A stretch of 64,000 nucleotides of DNA, taken from Nocardioides sp. 1609 (GTDB lineage Bacteria > Actinomycetota > Actinomycetes > Propionibacteriales > Nocardioidaceae). Location of the stretch: the NCBI RefSeq assembly GCF_004522105.1, contig NZ_SPUJ01000001.1, positions 434,001 to 498,000 of the forward strand. Direction: 5' to 3'. Both the position numbers and the translations under genes were made by a program. Position 1 is the stretch's first letter, and each line of letters opens with the position of its first letter. Below the pieces are notes generated by a model. It was not told the origin of the DNA. It made no database searches and saw only the letters and a program-made list of their open reading frames with translations. Below are positions 33,908 to 42,972 of this stretch, one piece after another.

Positions 33908-35087
33908 GGGCCTGCTCCTCCAGGGAGCGGATGTGGTCGGTCACGGCGTCGAACACGACCACGCCGAGGTACTGGTCGCGGTCACCGGTGACGACGGCGC
34001 CGCCGTGGCTCGAGCTGAGCATGGTGTCGAGCGCGTCGTTGAGCGTGGCGCGTTGGTCGAGGTTGACGAGGTCCTCGGTGGGCTCGAGGACGACGTCGCC
34101 CTTGAGCTGGCGCAACCACGGCCAGCCCACCGGGCGGTTGCGGCTGTCGAGCACGATGACCGAGCGGTCGCCGTTGGCCTCGGCGCGACGCTTCACCTCC
34201 GCGACCTGCTCCCCCACCGTCGCCGTGGTCGGCCTGCGCAGCTCGACCTCGCTCACCCGGGTCAGGCTGAGCTGCTTCAGCGACGAGCCGGAGCCGACGA
34301 AGTCCTCGACGAACTCGTTGGCCGGCGCGCCCAGGATCACCTCGGGGGTGTCGTACTGCGCGATCTGGGCGCCCTCCTGGAGGATGAGGATCCGGTCGCC
34401 GAGCTTGATCGCCTCGTCGATGTCGTGGGTGACGCAGACGATCGTCTTGCGCAGCTCGCGCTGGATGCTGAGCAGCTCGTCCTGCAGCCGCTGCCGCGTG
34501 ATCGGGTCGACGGCACCGAACGGCTCGTCCATCAAGATGACCGGCGGGTCGGCAGCGAGGCCGCGGGCGACGCCGACGCGCTGCTGCTGACCGCCCGAGA
34601 GCTCGCGCGGGTAGCGGTCGCGGTAGCGGCTGGGGTCGAGCCCGACCAGGTCGAGCAGCTCCTCGACCCGGGTGCTGATCCGCTTGGCGTCCCAGCCGAG
34701 GAGCTTGGGCACGAGCGCGATGTTCTTGGCCACGGTCATGTGCGGGAAGAGGCTGCCGCCCTGGATGACGTAGCCGATGTTGCGGCGCAGCTCGTTCTCG
34801 CTCTGCCCGCGGATGTCCTCGCCGCCGATGCGGATGGTGCCCGAGGTCGGCTCGATGAGCCGGTTGATCATCTTCAGCGACGTCGTCTTGCCGCAGCCCG
34901 ACGGGCCGATGAACATCACGATCTCGCCGGCCGGGATCGTCAGCGACAACGACTCGACGGCCGCGGCCTTCTGCCCCGGGTACTTCTTGACGACGCCCTC
35001 CAGGACGATCTCGGCACCGCTGATCTCCGCGGCGCCCTCCTGGGCGGCCGGGGTGCGCTCCGGCTCCTTGGTCAGGTCGGTGGTCAT
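33900..35087 (-). CDS. Osmoprotectant ABC transporter ATPase with CBS domains (OpuCA type)
   Basis: 395 aa. Walker A GPSGCGKTTSLKM near residue 63, signature [17 protein letters not shown], Walker B VILMDEPFGAVD, and H-loop CVTHDIDEA. The C-terminus (about 260-395) carries a CBS pair, which in OpuA/OpuC senses ionic strength. Residues 1-25 are Glu/Pro-rich. ATG at 35087 overlaps the first permease stop (ATGA). Osmolarity control is inferred from the family. Confidence 0.94.
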   Translation of the reverse strand: MTTDLTKEPERTPAAQEGAAEISGAEIVLEGVVKKYPGQKAAAVESLSLTIPAGEIVMFIGPSGCGKTTSLKMINRLIEPTSGTIRIGGEDIRGQSENELRRNIGYVIQGGSLFPHMTVAKNIALVPKLLGWDAKRISTRVEELLDLVGLDPSRYRDRYPRELSGGQQQRVGVARGLAADPPVILMDEPFGAVDPITRQRLQDELLSIQRELRKTIVCVTHDIDEAIKLGDRILILQEGAQIAQYDTPEVILGAPANEFVEDFVGSGSSLKQLSLTRVSEVELRRPTTATVGEQVAEVKRRAEANGDRSVIVLDSRNRPVGWPWLRQLKGDVVLEPTEDLVNLDQRATLNDALDTMLSSSHGGAVVTGDRDQYLGVVVFDAVTDHIRSLEEQARG

Positions 35088-35725
35088 ACCCGGATTCCCT
35101 TCGAGATGGTCGCCCGGCCCACGAGCAGCAGGACGAGGTCGGCGAGCAGCGCCACCACGACGACGCCGATCGTGCCGACGAGGGCGTAGTTGATGGCGTT
35201 GGCCCCACCGATCTGGGTGAGGCCCTTGAGGATGTAGGTCCCGAGACCGGGGCCGCCGACGTAGGCCGCGATGGCCGCGACGCCCATCGACATCTGCATG
35301 GAGACCCGGACGCCGGCCAGGATCACCGGCCAGGCGAGCGGCAGCCGGACCCGGACCAGGGTCGTCACCTCGCTCATGCCCATGCCGCGCGCCGACTCCA
35401 GCAGCGTCGCGTCGACCCCCTGGAGGCCGACGACGGCGTTGCGGAGCACCGGCAGCACGGCGTAGAACGCCACCGCGATGAACGCCGGCAACGAGCCGAA
35501 GGAGAAGAAGGTGAGGAGCAGGCTGACGAGCGCGAACGACGGGATGGTCAGCCCGATCGCGCTGATGGCGTTGGCCGGACCCTCGAGCCGGGGCACGCGG
35601 GTGATGAGCACGGCCAGCAGGACGGCGATGACGGTCGCGACGAGCACCGCCTGGACGACGAGGTTGGCGTGCTGGAAGGTGTTGTACAGCAGCGCTTCAC
35701 GGCGCTCGACGATGAAGTCCCACAC
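35084..35725 (-). CDS. Osmoprotectant ABC transporter permease, first gene of the operon
   Basis: 213 aa with five to six helices and the motif ESARGMGMSEVTTLVRVRLP that contacts the ATPase; GLTIPSFALVSLLLTFFSFG is family-typical. GTG start 35725 with GAGAGG 11 nt upstream. It begins an operon whose 113-bp upstream region holds a 16-bp perfect palindrome. Confidence 0.92.
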   Translation of the reverse strand: MWDFIVERREALLYNTFQHANLVVQAVLVATVIAVLLAVLITRVPRLEGPANAISAIGLTIPSFALVSLLLTFFSFGSLPAFIAVAFYAVLPVLRNAVVGLQGVDATLLESARGMGMSEVTTLVRVRLPLAWPVILAGVRVSMQMSMGVAAIAAYVGGPGLGTYILKGLTQIGGANAINYALVGTIGVVVVALLADLVLLLVGRATISKGIRV

Positions 35726-35798
35726 GCTCTCGGTGCACCTCTCGAAACCCTCGGCTGAACGGAACCACCGACACCATCACGAAGCGGGACCGTCTAGA

Positions 35799-35814
35799 CC
35801 ACCCCTAGGGGTGG
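35799..35814. promoter_or_regulatory. 16-bp perfect palindrome upstream of the opu operon
   Basis: CCACCCCTAGGGGTGG has no loop, so it reads as an operator rather than a hairpin. It is 74 bp upstream of the first permease start and 25 bp after the cbs stop. The bound factor is unknown. Confidence 0.45.
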
Positions 35815-35838
35815 GGCGGAGGTGGTCCGTCGGTGGGG

Positions 35839-37245
35839 TCAGGCGCGGACGAGGTGCGCGAGGAGGTCCTGACGGGTCAGGACGCCGACCGGCTTGCCGT
35901 CCTCGTGCACCAGGACGGCGTCGGCCGCCTCGAGCAGCGCGACGGCCGCGTCGGCGTCCTCGCCGGAGCCGATCGTCGGGAGCGGGGGCGACATGTGCTG
36001 CTCGACCGGGTCGGTCAGGCGGGCGTGCCCGGCGAACAGCGCGTCGAGCAGGGTGCGGTCGGAGACGGAGCCGGCCACCTCGGCGGCCACGATCGGCGGC
36101 TCGGCACGGACCACGGGCATCTGCGAGACGCCGTACTCCTGCAGGATCGCGACGGCCTCGGCGACGGTCTCGCTCGGGTGGGTGTGCACGAGCTCGGGCA
36201 TCCGGCCCGACTTGCCGCGCAGCACCTCGCCGACCGTCTGCGACGGCGCCTGGTTGCCGCTGGAGAAGCCGTACTGCGCCAGCCACTCGTCGTTGAAGAT
36301 CTTGGTGAGGTAGCCGCGGCCGGAGTCGGGGAGGATCACGACGATGACGGCGTCCTCGCCCTCCGGGGTGCCGGCCAGCTCGTGGGCGAGCGTGCGGGCG
36401 GCGTGGGCGGCCATGCCGCAGGAGCCGCCGACGAGCAGCGCCTCCTCGCGGGCCAGGCGCCGGGTGAAGGCGAAGGAGTCGGCGTCGCTGACCTCGATGA
36501 CCCGGTCGGCCACGGTGGGGTCGTACGTCTCGGGCCAGAAGTCCTCGCCGACGCCCTCGACGAGGTAGGGGCGACCCGTGCCACCGGAGTAGACCGAACC
36601 GGCGGGGTCGGCTCCGATGACCTTCACACCCGGGTTCTGCTCCTTGAGGTAGCGGCCGACCCCGCTGATCGTGCCGCCGGTGCCCATCCCGGCCACGAAG
36701 TGCGTGATCCGGCCCTCGGTCTGCGCCCAGATCTCGGGGCCGGTCGTCTCGTAGTGCGAGCGCGGGTTGTGCGGGTTGGAGTACTGGTCGGGCTTCCAGG
36801 CGCCGGGCTGGGAGGCGAGCCGGTCGGAGACGTTGTAGTAGGAGTCGGGGTGCTCGGGGGCGACGGCGGTCGGGCAGACCACGACCTCGGCGCCGTAGGC
36901 GCGCAGCACGTTGCGCTTGTCCTCGCTGACCTTGTCGGGGCACACGAAGACGCAGCTGTAGCCCCGCTGCTGGGCCACCATCGCCAGGCCCACGCCGGTG
37001 TTGCCGGACGTCGGCTCGACGATCGTCCCGCCGGGCTGCAGCGCACCGGAGGCCTCGGCGGCGTCGATCATCCGGGTGGCGATGCGGTCCTTCACGGACC
37101 CGCCGGGGTTGAGGTACTCGATCTTGGCCAGCACGAGCGGGCCCGCCGCGGACCCGTCGCCCGCGCCGGGCAGGTCGAGGGTCCGGGACAGCCGGACGAG
37201 CGGGGTGTTGCCGATGAGGTCCAGGACTGAGTTCGCGTACTCCAC
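35839..37245 (-). CDS. cbs: Cystathionine beta-synthase
   Basis: 468 aa. PLP enzyme condensing serine (or acetylserine) with homocysteine. PLP Lys52 in NPGGSVKDRIA; PTSGNTGVGLAMVAQQRGY; GMGTGGTISGVGRYLKEQNP. The C-terminal CBS pair (about 335-468) is the regulatory part, as in mycobacterial Cbs and unlike cysteine synthases. GTG start at 37245. It stands alone on this strand, divergent from the SGNH hydrolase (44 bp), a neighbourhood I also recall near M. tuberculosis Rv1075c-Rv1077. Works with metB at 9902. Confidence 0.94.
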   Translation of the reverse strand: MEYANSVLDLIGNTPLVRLSRTLDLPGAGDGSAAGPLVLAKIEYLNPGGSVKDRIATRMIDAAEASGALQPGGTIVEPTSGNTGVGLAMVAQQRGYSCVFVCPDKVSEDKRNVLRAYGAEVVVCPTAVAPEHPDSYYNVSDRLASQPGAWKPDQYSNPHNPRSHYETTGPEIWAQTEGRITHFVAGMGTGGTISGVGRYLKEQNPGVKVIGADPAGSVYSGGTGRPYLVEGVGEDFWPETYDPTVADRVIEVSDADSFAFTRRLAREEALLVGGSCGMAAHAARTLAHELAGTPEGEDAVIVVILPDSGRGYLTKIFNDEWLAQYGFSSGNQAPSQTVGEVLRGKSGRMPELVHTHPSETVAEAVAILQEYGVSQMPVVRAEPPIVAAEVAGSVSDRTLLDALFAGHARLTDPVEQHMSPPLPTIGSGEDADAAVALLEAADAVLVHEDGKPVGVLTRQDLLAHLVRA

Positions 37246-37289
37246 CCCCTCAAACTAGAGCCAATCCGTCGGGTTCGTAGGATCGGCAC

Positions 37290-38318
37290 GTGGGGAAAGC
37301 AGGAGCGGCGCGCAAACTGGCGTCCGCGGCGGCATTCGGCGGCGGTGGCCTCTCCCTGCTCGGTGCCGGTCTGTACGGCGTCCTGACGGCCGAGGCGAAG
37401 CTCGCCCGCAAGACGATCGGCGAGGCGTCGTCCGACCCCACCCCTGACGCCACGGGCTGGTACGGCCGCGGCCGGCCGGGCCCGGCGCTCAAGATCGCGC
37501 TCTTCGGCGACTCCAGCGCCGCCGGGTACGGCGTCCACCGGGTCGAGGAGGTCCCGGGCGCGCTGCTGGGCAGCGGCGTCGCCGAGCAGGGCGACCGCCG
37601 GGTCTACCTGCGCGAGTTCTGCAAGGTCGGGGCCGTCTCGGCCGACCTCGCGGGCCAGATCGACCGGGCCCTGCCGATCGAGCCGCACCTCGCCGTCATC
37701 CTGATCGGCGCCAACGACGTCACCCACGTCACGATGCCGTCGCAGTCGGTCCGCCACCTCTCCGAGGGCGTGCGGCGGCTGCGGGAGGCCGGCGTCCACG
37801 TCGTGGTCGGCACCTGCCCCGACCTCGGGACCATCAAGCCGATCGCCCCGCCGCTCAAGCAGGTCGCTCGCGCGTGGTCGCGCCGCCTCGCCGCGGCCCA
37901 GACCATCGCGGTGATCAAGGAGGGCGGCCGGACGGTCTCGCTCGGCTCGATCCTCGGACCCGAGTTCCTGGCCGCACCCGCCCTGCTGTTCGGACCCGAC
38001 CAGTTCCACCCCTCCGCCGAGGGCTACCGCGCCCTGGCGCGGATCCTGCTCCCGTCGGTGCTGGCCGGGCTCGGCCTGGCCCCCGACGAGGAGGCCCGTC
38101 CCGAGATCCACCGCGGCGAGGGCGTCATGCCGGTCGCCCGGGCGGCGATCCAGGCGGTCAACGAGCCCGGCACCGAGCTCGACGGCACCGAGGTCGGCGG
38201 CAACCGCGCCGGGGTCCGGGGCCTGTGGGTCGAGCTGCGGCACCGCCGCCGTCGTCCGCAGACACGGGGCGAGGCGCCCGAGGACGCCGAGCACACCGCA
38301 CCGGCCTCCGACCGCTGA
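37290..38318 (+). CDS. SGNH/GDSL-family hydrolase, membrane-anchored
   Basis: 342 aa from GTG 37290. An N-terminal hydrophobic stretch (about 10-35) anchors or exports the protein. Block I ALFGDSSAAGYG carries nucleophile Ser near residue 74, block III is IGANDVTH, and the catalytic dyad/triad end is PDQFHPSAEGY. Esterase or acyl-hydrolase on an extracytoplasmic substrate is expected. The last about 60 residues are Arg/Pro-rich and probably disordered. Confidence 0.9.
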   Translation: MGKAGAARKLASAAAFGGGGLSLLGAGLYGVLTAEAKLARKTIGEASSDPTPDATGWYGRGRPGPALKIALFGDSSAAGYGVHRVEEVPGALLGSGVAEQGDRRVYLREFCKVGAVSADLAGQIDRALPIEPHLAVILIGANDVTHVTMPSQSVRHLSEGVRRLREAGVHVVVGTCPDLGTIKPIAPPLKQVARAWSRRLAAAQTIAVIKEGGRTVSLGSILGPEFLAAPALLFGPDQFHPSAEGYRALARILLPSVLAGLGLAPDEEARPEIHRGEGVMPVARAAIQAVNEPGTELDGTEVGGNRAGVRGLWVELRHRRRRPQTRGEAPEDAEHTAPASDR

Positions 38319-38380
38319 GCTCACCGCCGCCCCCTACCGCTTGCCGCTACCGCCGGCCGCCGTCCTGGCCGCAGACGCAC

Positions 38381-38411
38381 GCAGGGCCCCGGACGACGTC
38401 CGGGGCCCTGC
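38381..38411. terminator. Strong bidirectional hairpin
   Basis: Perfect 15-bp arms GCAGGGCCCCGGACG / CGTCCGGGGCCCTGC with a single central base, between the convergent SGNH and Bax-inhibitor genes. No T-run. Confidence 0.75.
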
Positions 38412-38435
38412 GGTGGCGCTGGGTGCTGCGGGAGC

Positions 38436-39305
38436 TCAGTCCTGGCTGAAGAACGCCAGGATGCGCAGGAGGTTGGTGTAGATCCAGACCAGGCTCACGG
38501 TCATCGCGAACGCCGCGCGCCACGACTCCCGCTCGGGGAGCTGGTTGCGGATGCCCTGCTCGACGAAGTCGAAGTCCATGATCAGCATGAACACACCGAG
38601 GATCAGGCCCGCGAACGCGGTGACCATGCCGAGGCCGCTGACGCCGAACAGGCCGATCTGGGCACCGAACAGGCCGAGGACGAGCTCCATCAGGCTGAGC
38701 CCGATCATGCCGAACACGGCGGCCATCACGAACATCTTGAACTTCGCGCCGACCTGGATGTTGAACACCTTGTAGGCGGTCAGCGTGCCGGCGAAGGCGG
38801 CGAAGGTGCCGATGACGGCGCCGGACACGACACCGTCGCCGAACTGGGCGTCGAAGGCCTTGCTGATCGCGCCGAGCGCGACGCCCTCGAGGGCGGCGAA
38901 GGCGAGGACCAGGGCGGGGCTGACGACCCGCTTGAACGAGTTGACCATCGACAGCGCGAAGGCACCGAGCGCGCCGAACATCGCGGCGCCGTAGATGGTG
39001 CCCATCTCGGAGGAGGTGGTGAAGCCGTCGATGTCGGGCGTGAGGACCCACGTCGCGAGGGCGGTCAGGATCACGACCCCGAGGGTGATCGCGGTCTTCT
39101 GGACCACCGAGTCGATCGACATGGCGCCGCCGCGGTCCGCGGGGGTCTGCCGGACGTCGTCGTAGCCGTAGGCGCCGCCGGCGGGGCCGGTCTGCCAGGT
39201 GGAGGGCGCCTGCTGGCCGTACTGGGCGTAGGTCTGCTGCTGAGTCTGTCCGCCAGCCCGGTTGAACTCCTCCGAGCGACGGAAAACCGGGTTGTTGCTT
39301 CGCAT
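38436..39305 (-). CDS. Bax inhibitor-1/YccA family membrane protein
   Basis: 289 aa. A polar, Gln/Tyr-rich N-terminus of about 60 residues precedes seven membrane helices (about 68-285). Family features include GALGAFALSMVNSFKRVVSP, GALGAISKAF-like small-residue helices, and the acidic pair DFDFVEQGI in the loop before the last helix. Bacterial homologues are pH-sensitive calcium-leak channels (BsYetJ); function here is inferred. Monocistronic. Confidence 0.92.
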   Translation of the reverse strand: MRSNNPVFRRSEEFNRAGGQTQQQTYAQYGQQAPSTWQTGPAGGAYGYDDVRQTPADRGGAMSIDSVVQKTAITLGVVILTALATWVLTPDIDGFTTSSEMGTIYGAAMFGALGAFALSMVNSFKRVVSPALVLAFAALEGVALGAISKAFDAQFGDGVVSGAVIGTFAAFAGTLTAYKVFNIQVGAKFKMFVMAAVFGMIGLSLMELVLGLFGAQIGLFGVSGLGMVTAFAGLILGVFMLIMDFDFVEQGIRNQLPERESWRAAFAMTVSLVWIYTNLLRILAFFSQD

Positions 39306-39459
39306 GGTCTCTCCTTGGAGGCCGGTGGTGACCGTCCCTGTGACGGTTCACCCTCTGATCTGCCGTCAGTCTAGACGGCTGGTCACCTGGTTGAACGCGC
39401 GAGGACGCGGAGAAAGTTCCGTTCTCAGGAGGTGTTCAGCCAGGCCGCCGGGGCGGGGG

Positions 39460-40092
39460 TCAGGCGCGCCGCACGGCCCGGACGACGGTGTCGGTGACGT
39501 CGATGTCGCGGCCCTCGTGGGTGATCGGGCGGGTCGGGGTCTCGGCGGCCACGACCTCCCACACCGCGGGGTCGAGCAGCGAGGTGACGGCGTCGGGGCC
39601 GAAGAGCAGGTGCGAGAGCTCGGTGTTGCGCAGGCCGGTGTGGACGTCGTCGGGGTGGTGGGCCAGCACGACGAGCGAGCCGCCGGGGGCGACGGAGCCC
39701 GCCAGCGCGGTGTAGACGGCCTCGAAGTCCTCCGGCGGGACGTGCACGTACGCCGCCGACACGAGGTCGAACCCACCCGGCAGCGGGTCGCCGGCGAACA
39801 CGTCGGCGCGCAGCCACGACGTCCGCTCCCCCACGCCCGCCTCGTGGGCGTGCTCAGCGGCCCGCTCGAGCGCGACGCCCGAGACGTCGACGCCGGTCAC
39901 GGTCCAGCCGCGGCCGGCCAGCCAGACGGCGTCGGCCCCCTCGCCGCAGCCGACGTCGAGGGCGGTGCCGGGCGCCAGCGCCTCGACCTGGTCGACGAGG
40001 CGCAGGTTCGGCTTGCCGGACCAGATGCGGTGGGAGGACGAGTAGCGCTCGTCCCAGAACTCACGGGTGAACATGTCGCGGAGATCGGTCAT
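39460..40092 (-). CDS. Class I SAM-dependent methyltransferase
   Basis: 210 aa. SAM motif I TALDVGCGEGADAVWLAGRG at residues about 41-60, motif II VTGVDVSGVALERAA, and GFDLVSAAYVHVPPEDF. The MFTREFWDERYSSSHRIWSG start is typical of a TehB/thiopurine-like subfamily that detoxifies metalloid or chalcogen species, but substrate is unproven. A perfect 18-bp palindrome sits 16 bp upstream of the ATG, so it is probably regulated. Confidence 0.88.
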   Translation of the reverse strand: MTDLRDMFTREFWDERYSSSHRIWSGKPNLRLVDQVEALAPGTALDVGCGEGADAVWLAGRGWTVTGVDVSGVALERAAEHAHEAGVGERTSWLRADVFAGDPLPGGFDLVSAAYVHVPPEDFEAVYTALAGSVAPGGSLVVLAHHPDDVHTGLRNTELSHLLFGPDAVTSLLDPAVWEVVAAETPTRPITHEGRDIDVTDTVVRAVRRA

Positions 40093-40107
40093 GGGACCAC
40101 CGTGACA

Positions 40108-40125
40108 CTTCAGGTCGACCTGAAG
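40108..40125 (-). promoter_or_regulatory. 18-bp perfect palindrome, candidate operator
   Basis: CTTCAGGTCGACCTGAAG lies between the tRNA 3' end and the methyltransferase start, on the minus strand just after a -35-like TTGCCT. The shape resembles MerR-family operators located in a promoter spacer. No MerR gene is in the window. Confidence 0.5.
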
Positions 40126-40158
40126 GCAAGTCCGCCCGGGCGAACCGGTCGGACGATG

Positions 40159-40232
40159 TGCCCCCGGTGGGACTCGAACCCACACCTCGTCGCTTTTAAG
40201 GCGACTTCCTCTACCGATTGGGATACGGGGGC
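40159..40232 (-). tRNA. tRNA with UAA anticodon, short variable loop (Leu-type anticodon, class I shape)
   Basis: A 74-nt cloverleaf on the minus strand. The acceptor stem is a perfect 7 bp (GCCCCCG with CGGGGGC), discriminator A, no encoded CCA. The anticodon stem GTCGC/GCGAC holds the loop CTTAAAA, giving anticodon UAA (reads UUA Leu). T-arm GTGGG TTCGAGT CCCAC is perfect. The variable region is only 5 nt (GAGGT), whereas bacterial Leu tRNAs normally have a long arm. The D-arm is also imperfect (TCC pairs with GGA; TCCC/GAGG has a C-A mismatch). Real gene likely; its amino-acid identity is uncertain. Confidence 0.8.
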
Positions 40233-40239
40233 CGACTGC

Positions 40240-40815
40240 CTACAGGTAGGTCTGGCGAGCGTAGACGGCGTGCGCGCCGGCGACGCGGTCCAGGAAGAGC
40301 AGACCGGCGCAGTGGTCGATCTCGTGCTGGAGGGCGCGGGCCTCGAAGGCGGTGGCGGCCACCTCGACCACCTCGCCGGTGCCCGGCAGCGCCCCCCGGA
40401 CGACGACGCGGGAGGCCCGCTTCACGTCGCCGGTGAGGTCGGGGACGCTCATGCACCCCTCGCGGCCCTTGTCGTTGCGCGAGGACTCCACGACCTCGGC
40501 GTTGCAGAGCACGAAGGTGCCGTGGTGCTCGCGGGTCTTGGGGTGGGCGGAGACGTCGACGCAGAACACCGTGACCGCGAGACCCACCTGCGGGGCGGCC
40601 AGACCGACGCAGCCGGGACTGACCCGCATGGTCGCGACGAGGTCGGCGGCCAGCTGGACGACGGCGGCGTCGGTCGGGTCGACGGCGCCGCCGGGCGTCG
40701 AGAGCACCGGGTCGGGCGCGCGGACGACGTCCAGGACGCGACCCTCGACCCCCAGCTCGGCCTCGGTCCAGGCCCGCAGGCGCTCGGAGGTCCGCGCCGT
40801 GGCCGGGGTGCTCAC
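40240..40815 (-). CDS. def: Peptide deformylase
   Basis: 191 aa metalloenzyme removing the N-formyl group of nascent proteins. All three motifs are present: I CVGLAAPQVGLAV, II REGCMSVPDL with metal Cys, III ALQHEIDHCAG with HExxH. Met in EGCMSVP replaces the usual Leu. The first about 25 residues (SERLRAWTEAELGVEG) are extra. GTG at 40815 overlaps the ACT gene stop. An additional genomic def would be expected beside fmt; this may be a second copy. Confidence 0.92.
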   Translation of the reverse strand: MSTPATARTSERLRAWTEAELGVEGRVLDVVRAPDPVLSTPGGAVDPTDAAVVQLAADLVATMRVSPGCVGLAAPQVGLAVTVFCVDVSAHPKTREHHGTFVLCNAEVVESSRNDKGREGCMSVPDLTGDVKRASRVVVRGALPGTGEVVEVAATAFEARALQHEIDHCAGLLFLDRVAGAHAVYARQTYL

Positions 40816-41342
40816 AGCTCGTCGGCGTCGGCGGGACGCAGCGTGGCGCCCACGCCGAGCGCGGTCGCCGCGGTCTTGATAGCCGCCTCGAGGGCGGCCT
40901 CGTCGGCCTCGACGGGCAGGTCGATCTCCGCGACGAGCAGGTACAGGTCGCCGGCCAGGCGGGTCGTGAGGTCGGTGATGTTGCCGCCGACACGGGCCAC
41001 CTCGGCCACGACGGCCGACACGATGCCGGGGCGGTCGCCGCCGTGCACGGTCAGCACCCAGGGAGCGCCGGGGCCCCCGGCGGCATCCTCGGCCGGCACC
41101 TCGCGCACCGTGACGCCCAGGGTCCCGTCGACGGTGAGGGGGGCGAGCGCGGCGCGGATCTCGTCGTCGGAGGCCTCTCCCGCACAGACCAGCATCATCG
41201 CGAAGTGTCCGCGGAGCAGGGTCATCGTCGAGTCCTCGAGGTTGAGGCCCAGGCCGGCGATCCGGTCGGTGGTCTCGGCGATGATGCCGGGCCGGTCGTG
41301 GCCCAGGACGGTGATGGCGTAGGAGGTCACGGGCTGGCTCAC
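40812..41342 (-). CDS. Two-ACT-domain regulatory protein (GcvR-like)
   Basis: 176 aa, two tandem ACT domains: residues about 5-80 starting [20 protein letters not shown], and 95-170 starting [20 protein letters not shown]. Both have the GxDRPGI ligand loop. Annotated in relatives as glycine cleavage regulator or amino-acid-binding ACT protein; no gcv genes are near. GTG at 41342 overlaps the UDG stop, and its stop overlaps def. Confidence 0.88.
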   Translation of the reverse strand: MSQPVTSYAITVLGHDRPGIIAETTDRIAGLGLNLEDSTMTLLRGHFAMMLVCAGEASDDEIRAALAPLTVDGTLGVTVREVPAEDAAGGPGAPWVLTVHGGDRPGIVSAVVAEVARVGGNITDLTTRLAGDLYLLVAEIDLPVEADEAALEAAIKTAATALGVGATLRPADADEL

Positions 41343-42055
41343 CGGGGAATCATCGCAGCCGCCCGACCGAGGACGTCGTCCAGCATCGGCTCGGTCAGCC
41401 GACCGGTGAAGGTGTTCTGCTGGCTCGGGTGGTAGCTGCCGAGCAGCAGGACGTCGCCGTGCGGTCCGCCCAGCACCGCCTCGGCGCCGTGGCCGAAGCG
41501 CGGCTTCGGCGTCGGGACGGTCCAGCCCGCCCCGCGGACGGCGCGCAGCGCGGCGTCCCAGCCGATCGACCCGAGCGCCACCACCACCCGGACCGACGGC
41601 GCGACCAGGCGCAGCTCGGCGTCCAGCCACGGTGCGCACCGCTGCTTCTCCGTGGTGGTCGGCTTGTTGTCCGGCGGTGCGCACCGGACGGTCGCGGTCA
41701 CCCGGGTCCCGACCAGCCGCAGCCCGTCGTCGAGGTGGGTGCTGGTCGGCTGGTTGGCCAGCCCGACCCGGTGCATCGAGGCGAAGAGCCAGTCGCCGGA
41801 GCGGTCACCGGTGAACATCCGTCCGGTGCGGTTGGCGCCGTGCGCGGCGGGGGCGAGCCCGACGACCAGGACGACGGGGGCGGCCACCCCGAACCCCGGC
41901 ACCGGGCGCCCCCAGTACTCCTCGTCGGCGTACGCGGCGCGCTTCTCGGCCGCCACCTTCTCGCGCCAGCGCACCAGCCGCGGGCACCGACGGCAGTCGA
42001 CGACCCGGGCGTCGAGCGCCTCGACGGTGGGCAGCGACCTCAGGCGAGCGACCAC
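41339..42055 (-). CDS. Uracil-DNA glycosylase, family 5 (UdgB type)
   Basis: 238 aa. Motif [21 protein letters not shown] is the family-5 form (Ala in place of the catalytic Asp/Glu). CRRCPRL near the N-terminus, with RCAPPDNKP and QRCAPW cysteines, should bind a 4Fe-4S cluster; motif B is [17 protein letters not shown]. Removes uracil and related bases from DNA. GTG at 42055 is the first in-frame start, 16 bp inside the ppx gene. Confidence 0.9.
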   Translation of the reverse strand: MVARLRSLPTVEALDARVVDCRRCPRLVRWREKVAAEKRAAYADEEYWGRPVPGFGVAAPVVLVVGLAPAAHGANRTGRMFTGDRSGDWLFASMHRVGLANQPTSTHLDDGLRLVGTRVTATVRCAPPDNKPTTTEKQRCAPWLDAELRLVAPSVRVVVALGSIGWDAALRAVRGAGWTVPTPKPRFGHGAEAVLGGPHGDVLLLGSYHPSQQNTFTGRLTEPMLDDVLGRAAAMIPR

Positions 42056-42972
42056 GCGATGCCGTCCAGGATGTCGGACTCCGACACGACCAGGTGGTCG
42101 GCGCCGGTACGGGCCAGCACCCGCTCGAGGATCAGCGCACCGACGCCGATGACGTCGGCCCGCCCGGGGTGCATCCACGGCAGCGCGCGCCGGTCGGCGA
42201 CGGTCATCGCGACCAGGCGCGCGACGTGGGCGGCGACGTCGGGGGCCGACAGCACCGCCTGGTCGATCGCCGCCCGGTCGTACGCCGGCAGCCCGAGGAC
42301 GCCGGCGGCGACCGTGGTGACCGTCCCGGCGACGCCCACCACGGTCGCCGCGGCGCTCGCGTCGACGGGGCACCCGGCGAGGGCGGCGTCGACGTCGGCG
42401 AGGACCGCCGCCACCTCCGCGGGCGTCGGGGGGTCGTGGCGCACGTGCCGCTCGTGGAGACGGACCGACCCGATGTCCATGGAGTGCGCGGCGTCCGGCG
42501 GCGCACCGACGGACCGGCTGAGGACGAGCTCGGTCGAGCCGCCCCCGACGTCGACCACGAGCACCGGGGTCGCGGGGGCCGAGGCGAGGTTGCGGACCGC
42601 GCCGTCGAAGGCGAGCGCGGCCTCCTCGGCGCCTGACAGCACCTCCGGCTCCACCCCGAGCCGCTCGCGGACGCCGGCGCGGAAGGCGTCGGCGTTCGCG
42701 GCGTCCCGGGTGGCCGACGTCGCGCAGAACCGGGTCCGCCCGACCCCGTGCTCGCGCAGCAGGCCGGCGTACTCCTCGACGGCGGCGAAGGTCCGCGCCA
42801 GCGCCTCGTCGGCCAGGCGGCCGGTGCGGTCGACGTCCTGACCGAGGCGGACCATCCGGGCGACGCGGACGAGGTCCTGGTCGCCGCGGCGGACCAGCAG
42901 CTTGATCGTGTTGGTGCCGCAGTCGATCGCGGCCACGGGCTCCGGGACTCGCGGCGCCCGCGCCTCAGTCAT
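42040..42972 (-). CDS. ppx: Exopolyphosphatase / guanosine pentaphosphatase (Ppx/GppA)
   Basis: 310 aa. ASKHA fold with [14 protein letters not shown] at residues 14-27 and [18 protein letters not shown] near 137. The length fits the short two-domain actinobacterial Ppx (M. tuberculosis Rv1026-like) without the C-terminal HD part. Hydrolyses polyphosphate ends and/or pppGpp. ATG at 42972 overlaps the DUF501 stop by 8 bp in the eno-ftsB-DUF501-ppx series. Confidence 0.92.
   Translation of the reverse strand: MTEARAPRVPEPVAAIDCGTNTIKLLVRRGDQDLVRVARMVRLGQDVDRTGRLADEALARTFAAVEEYAGLLREHGVGRTRFCATSATRDAANADAFRAGVRERLGVEPEVLSGAEEAALAFDGAVRNLASAPATPVLVVDVGGGSTELVLSRSVGAPPDAAHSMDIGSVRLHERHVRHDPPTPAEVAAVLADVDAALAGCPVDASAAATVVGVAGTVTTVAAGVLGLPAYDRAAIDQAVLSAPDVAAHVARLVAMTVADRRALPWMHPGRADVIGVGALILERVLARTGADHLVVSESDILDGIAWSLA

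Noticed and set aside
40159..40232. Ochre-suppressor tRNA
   Set aside because: A suppressor would need anticodon UUA; the loop CTTAAAA puts U33 before UAA, which reads UUA leucine codons.
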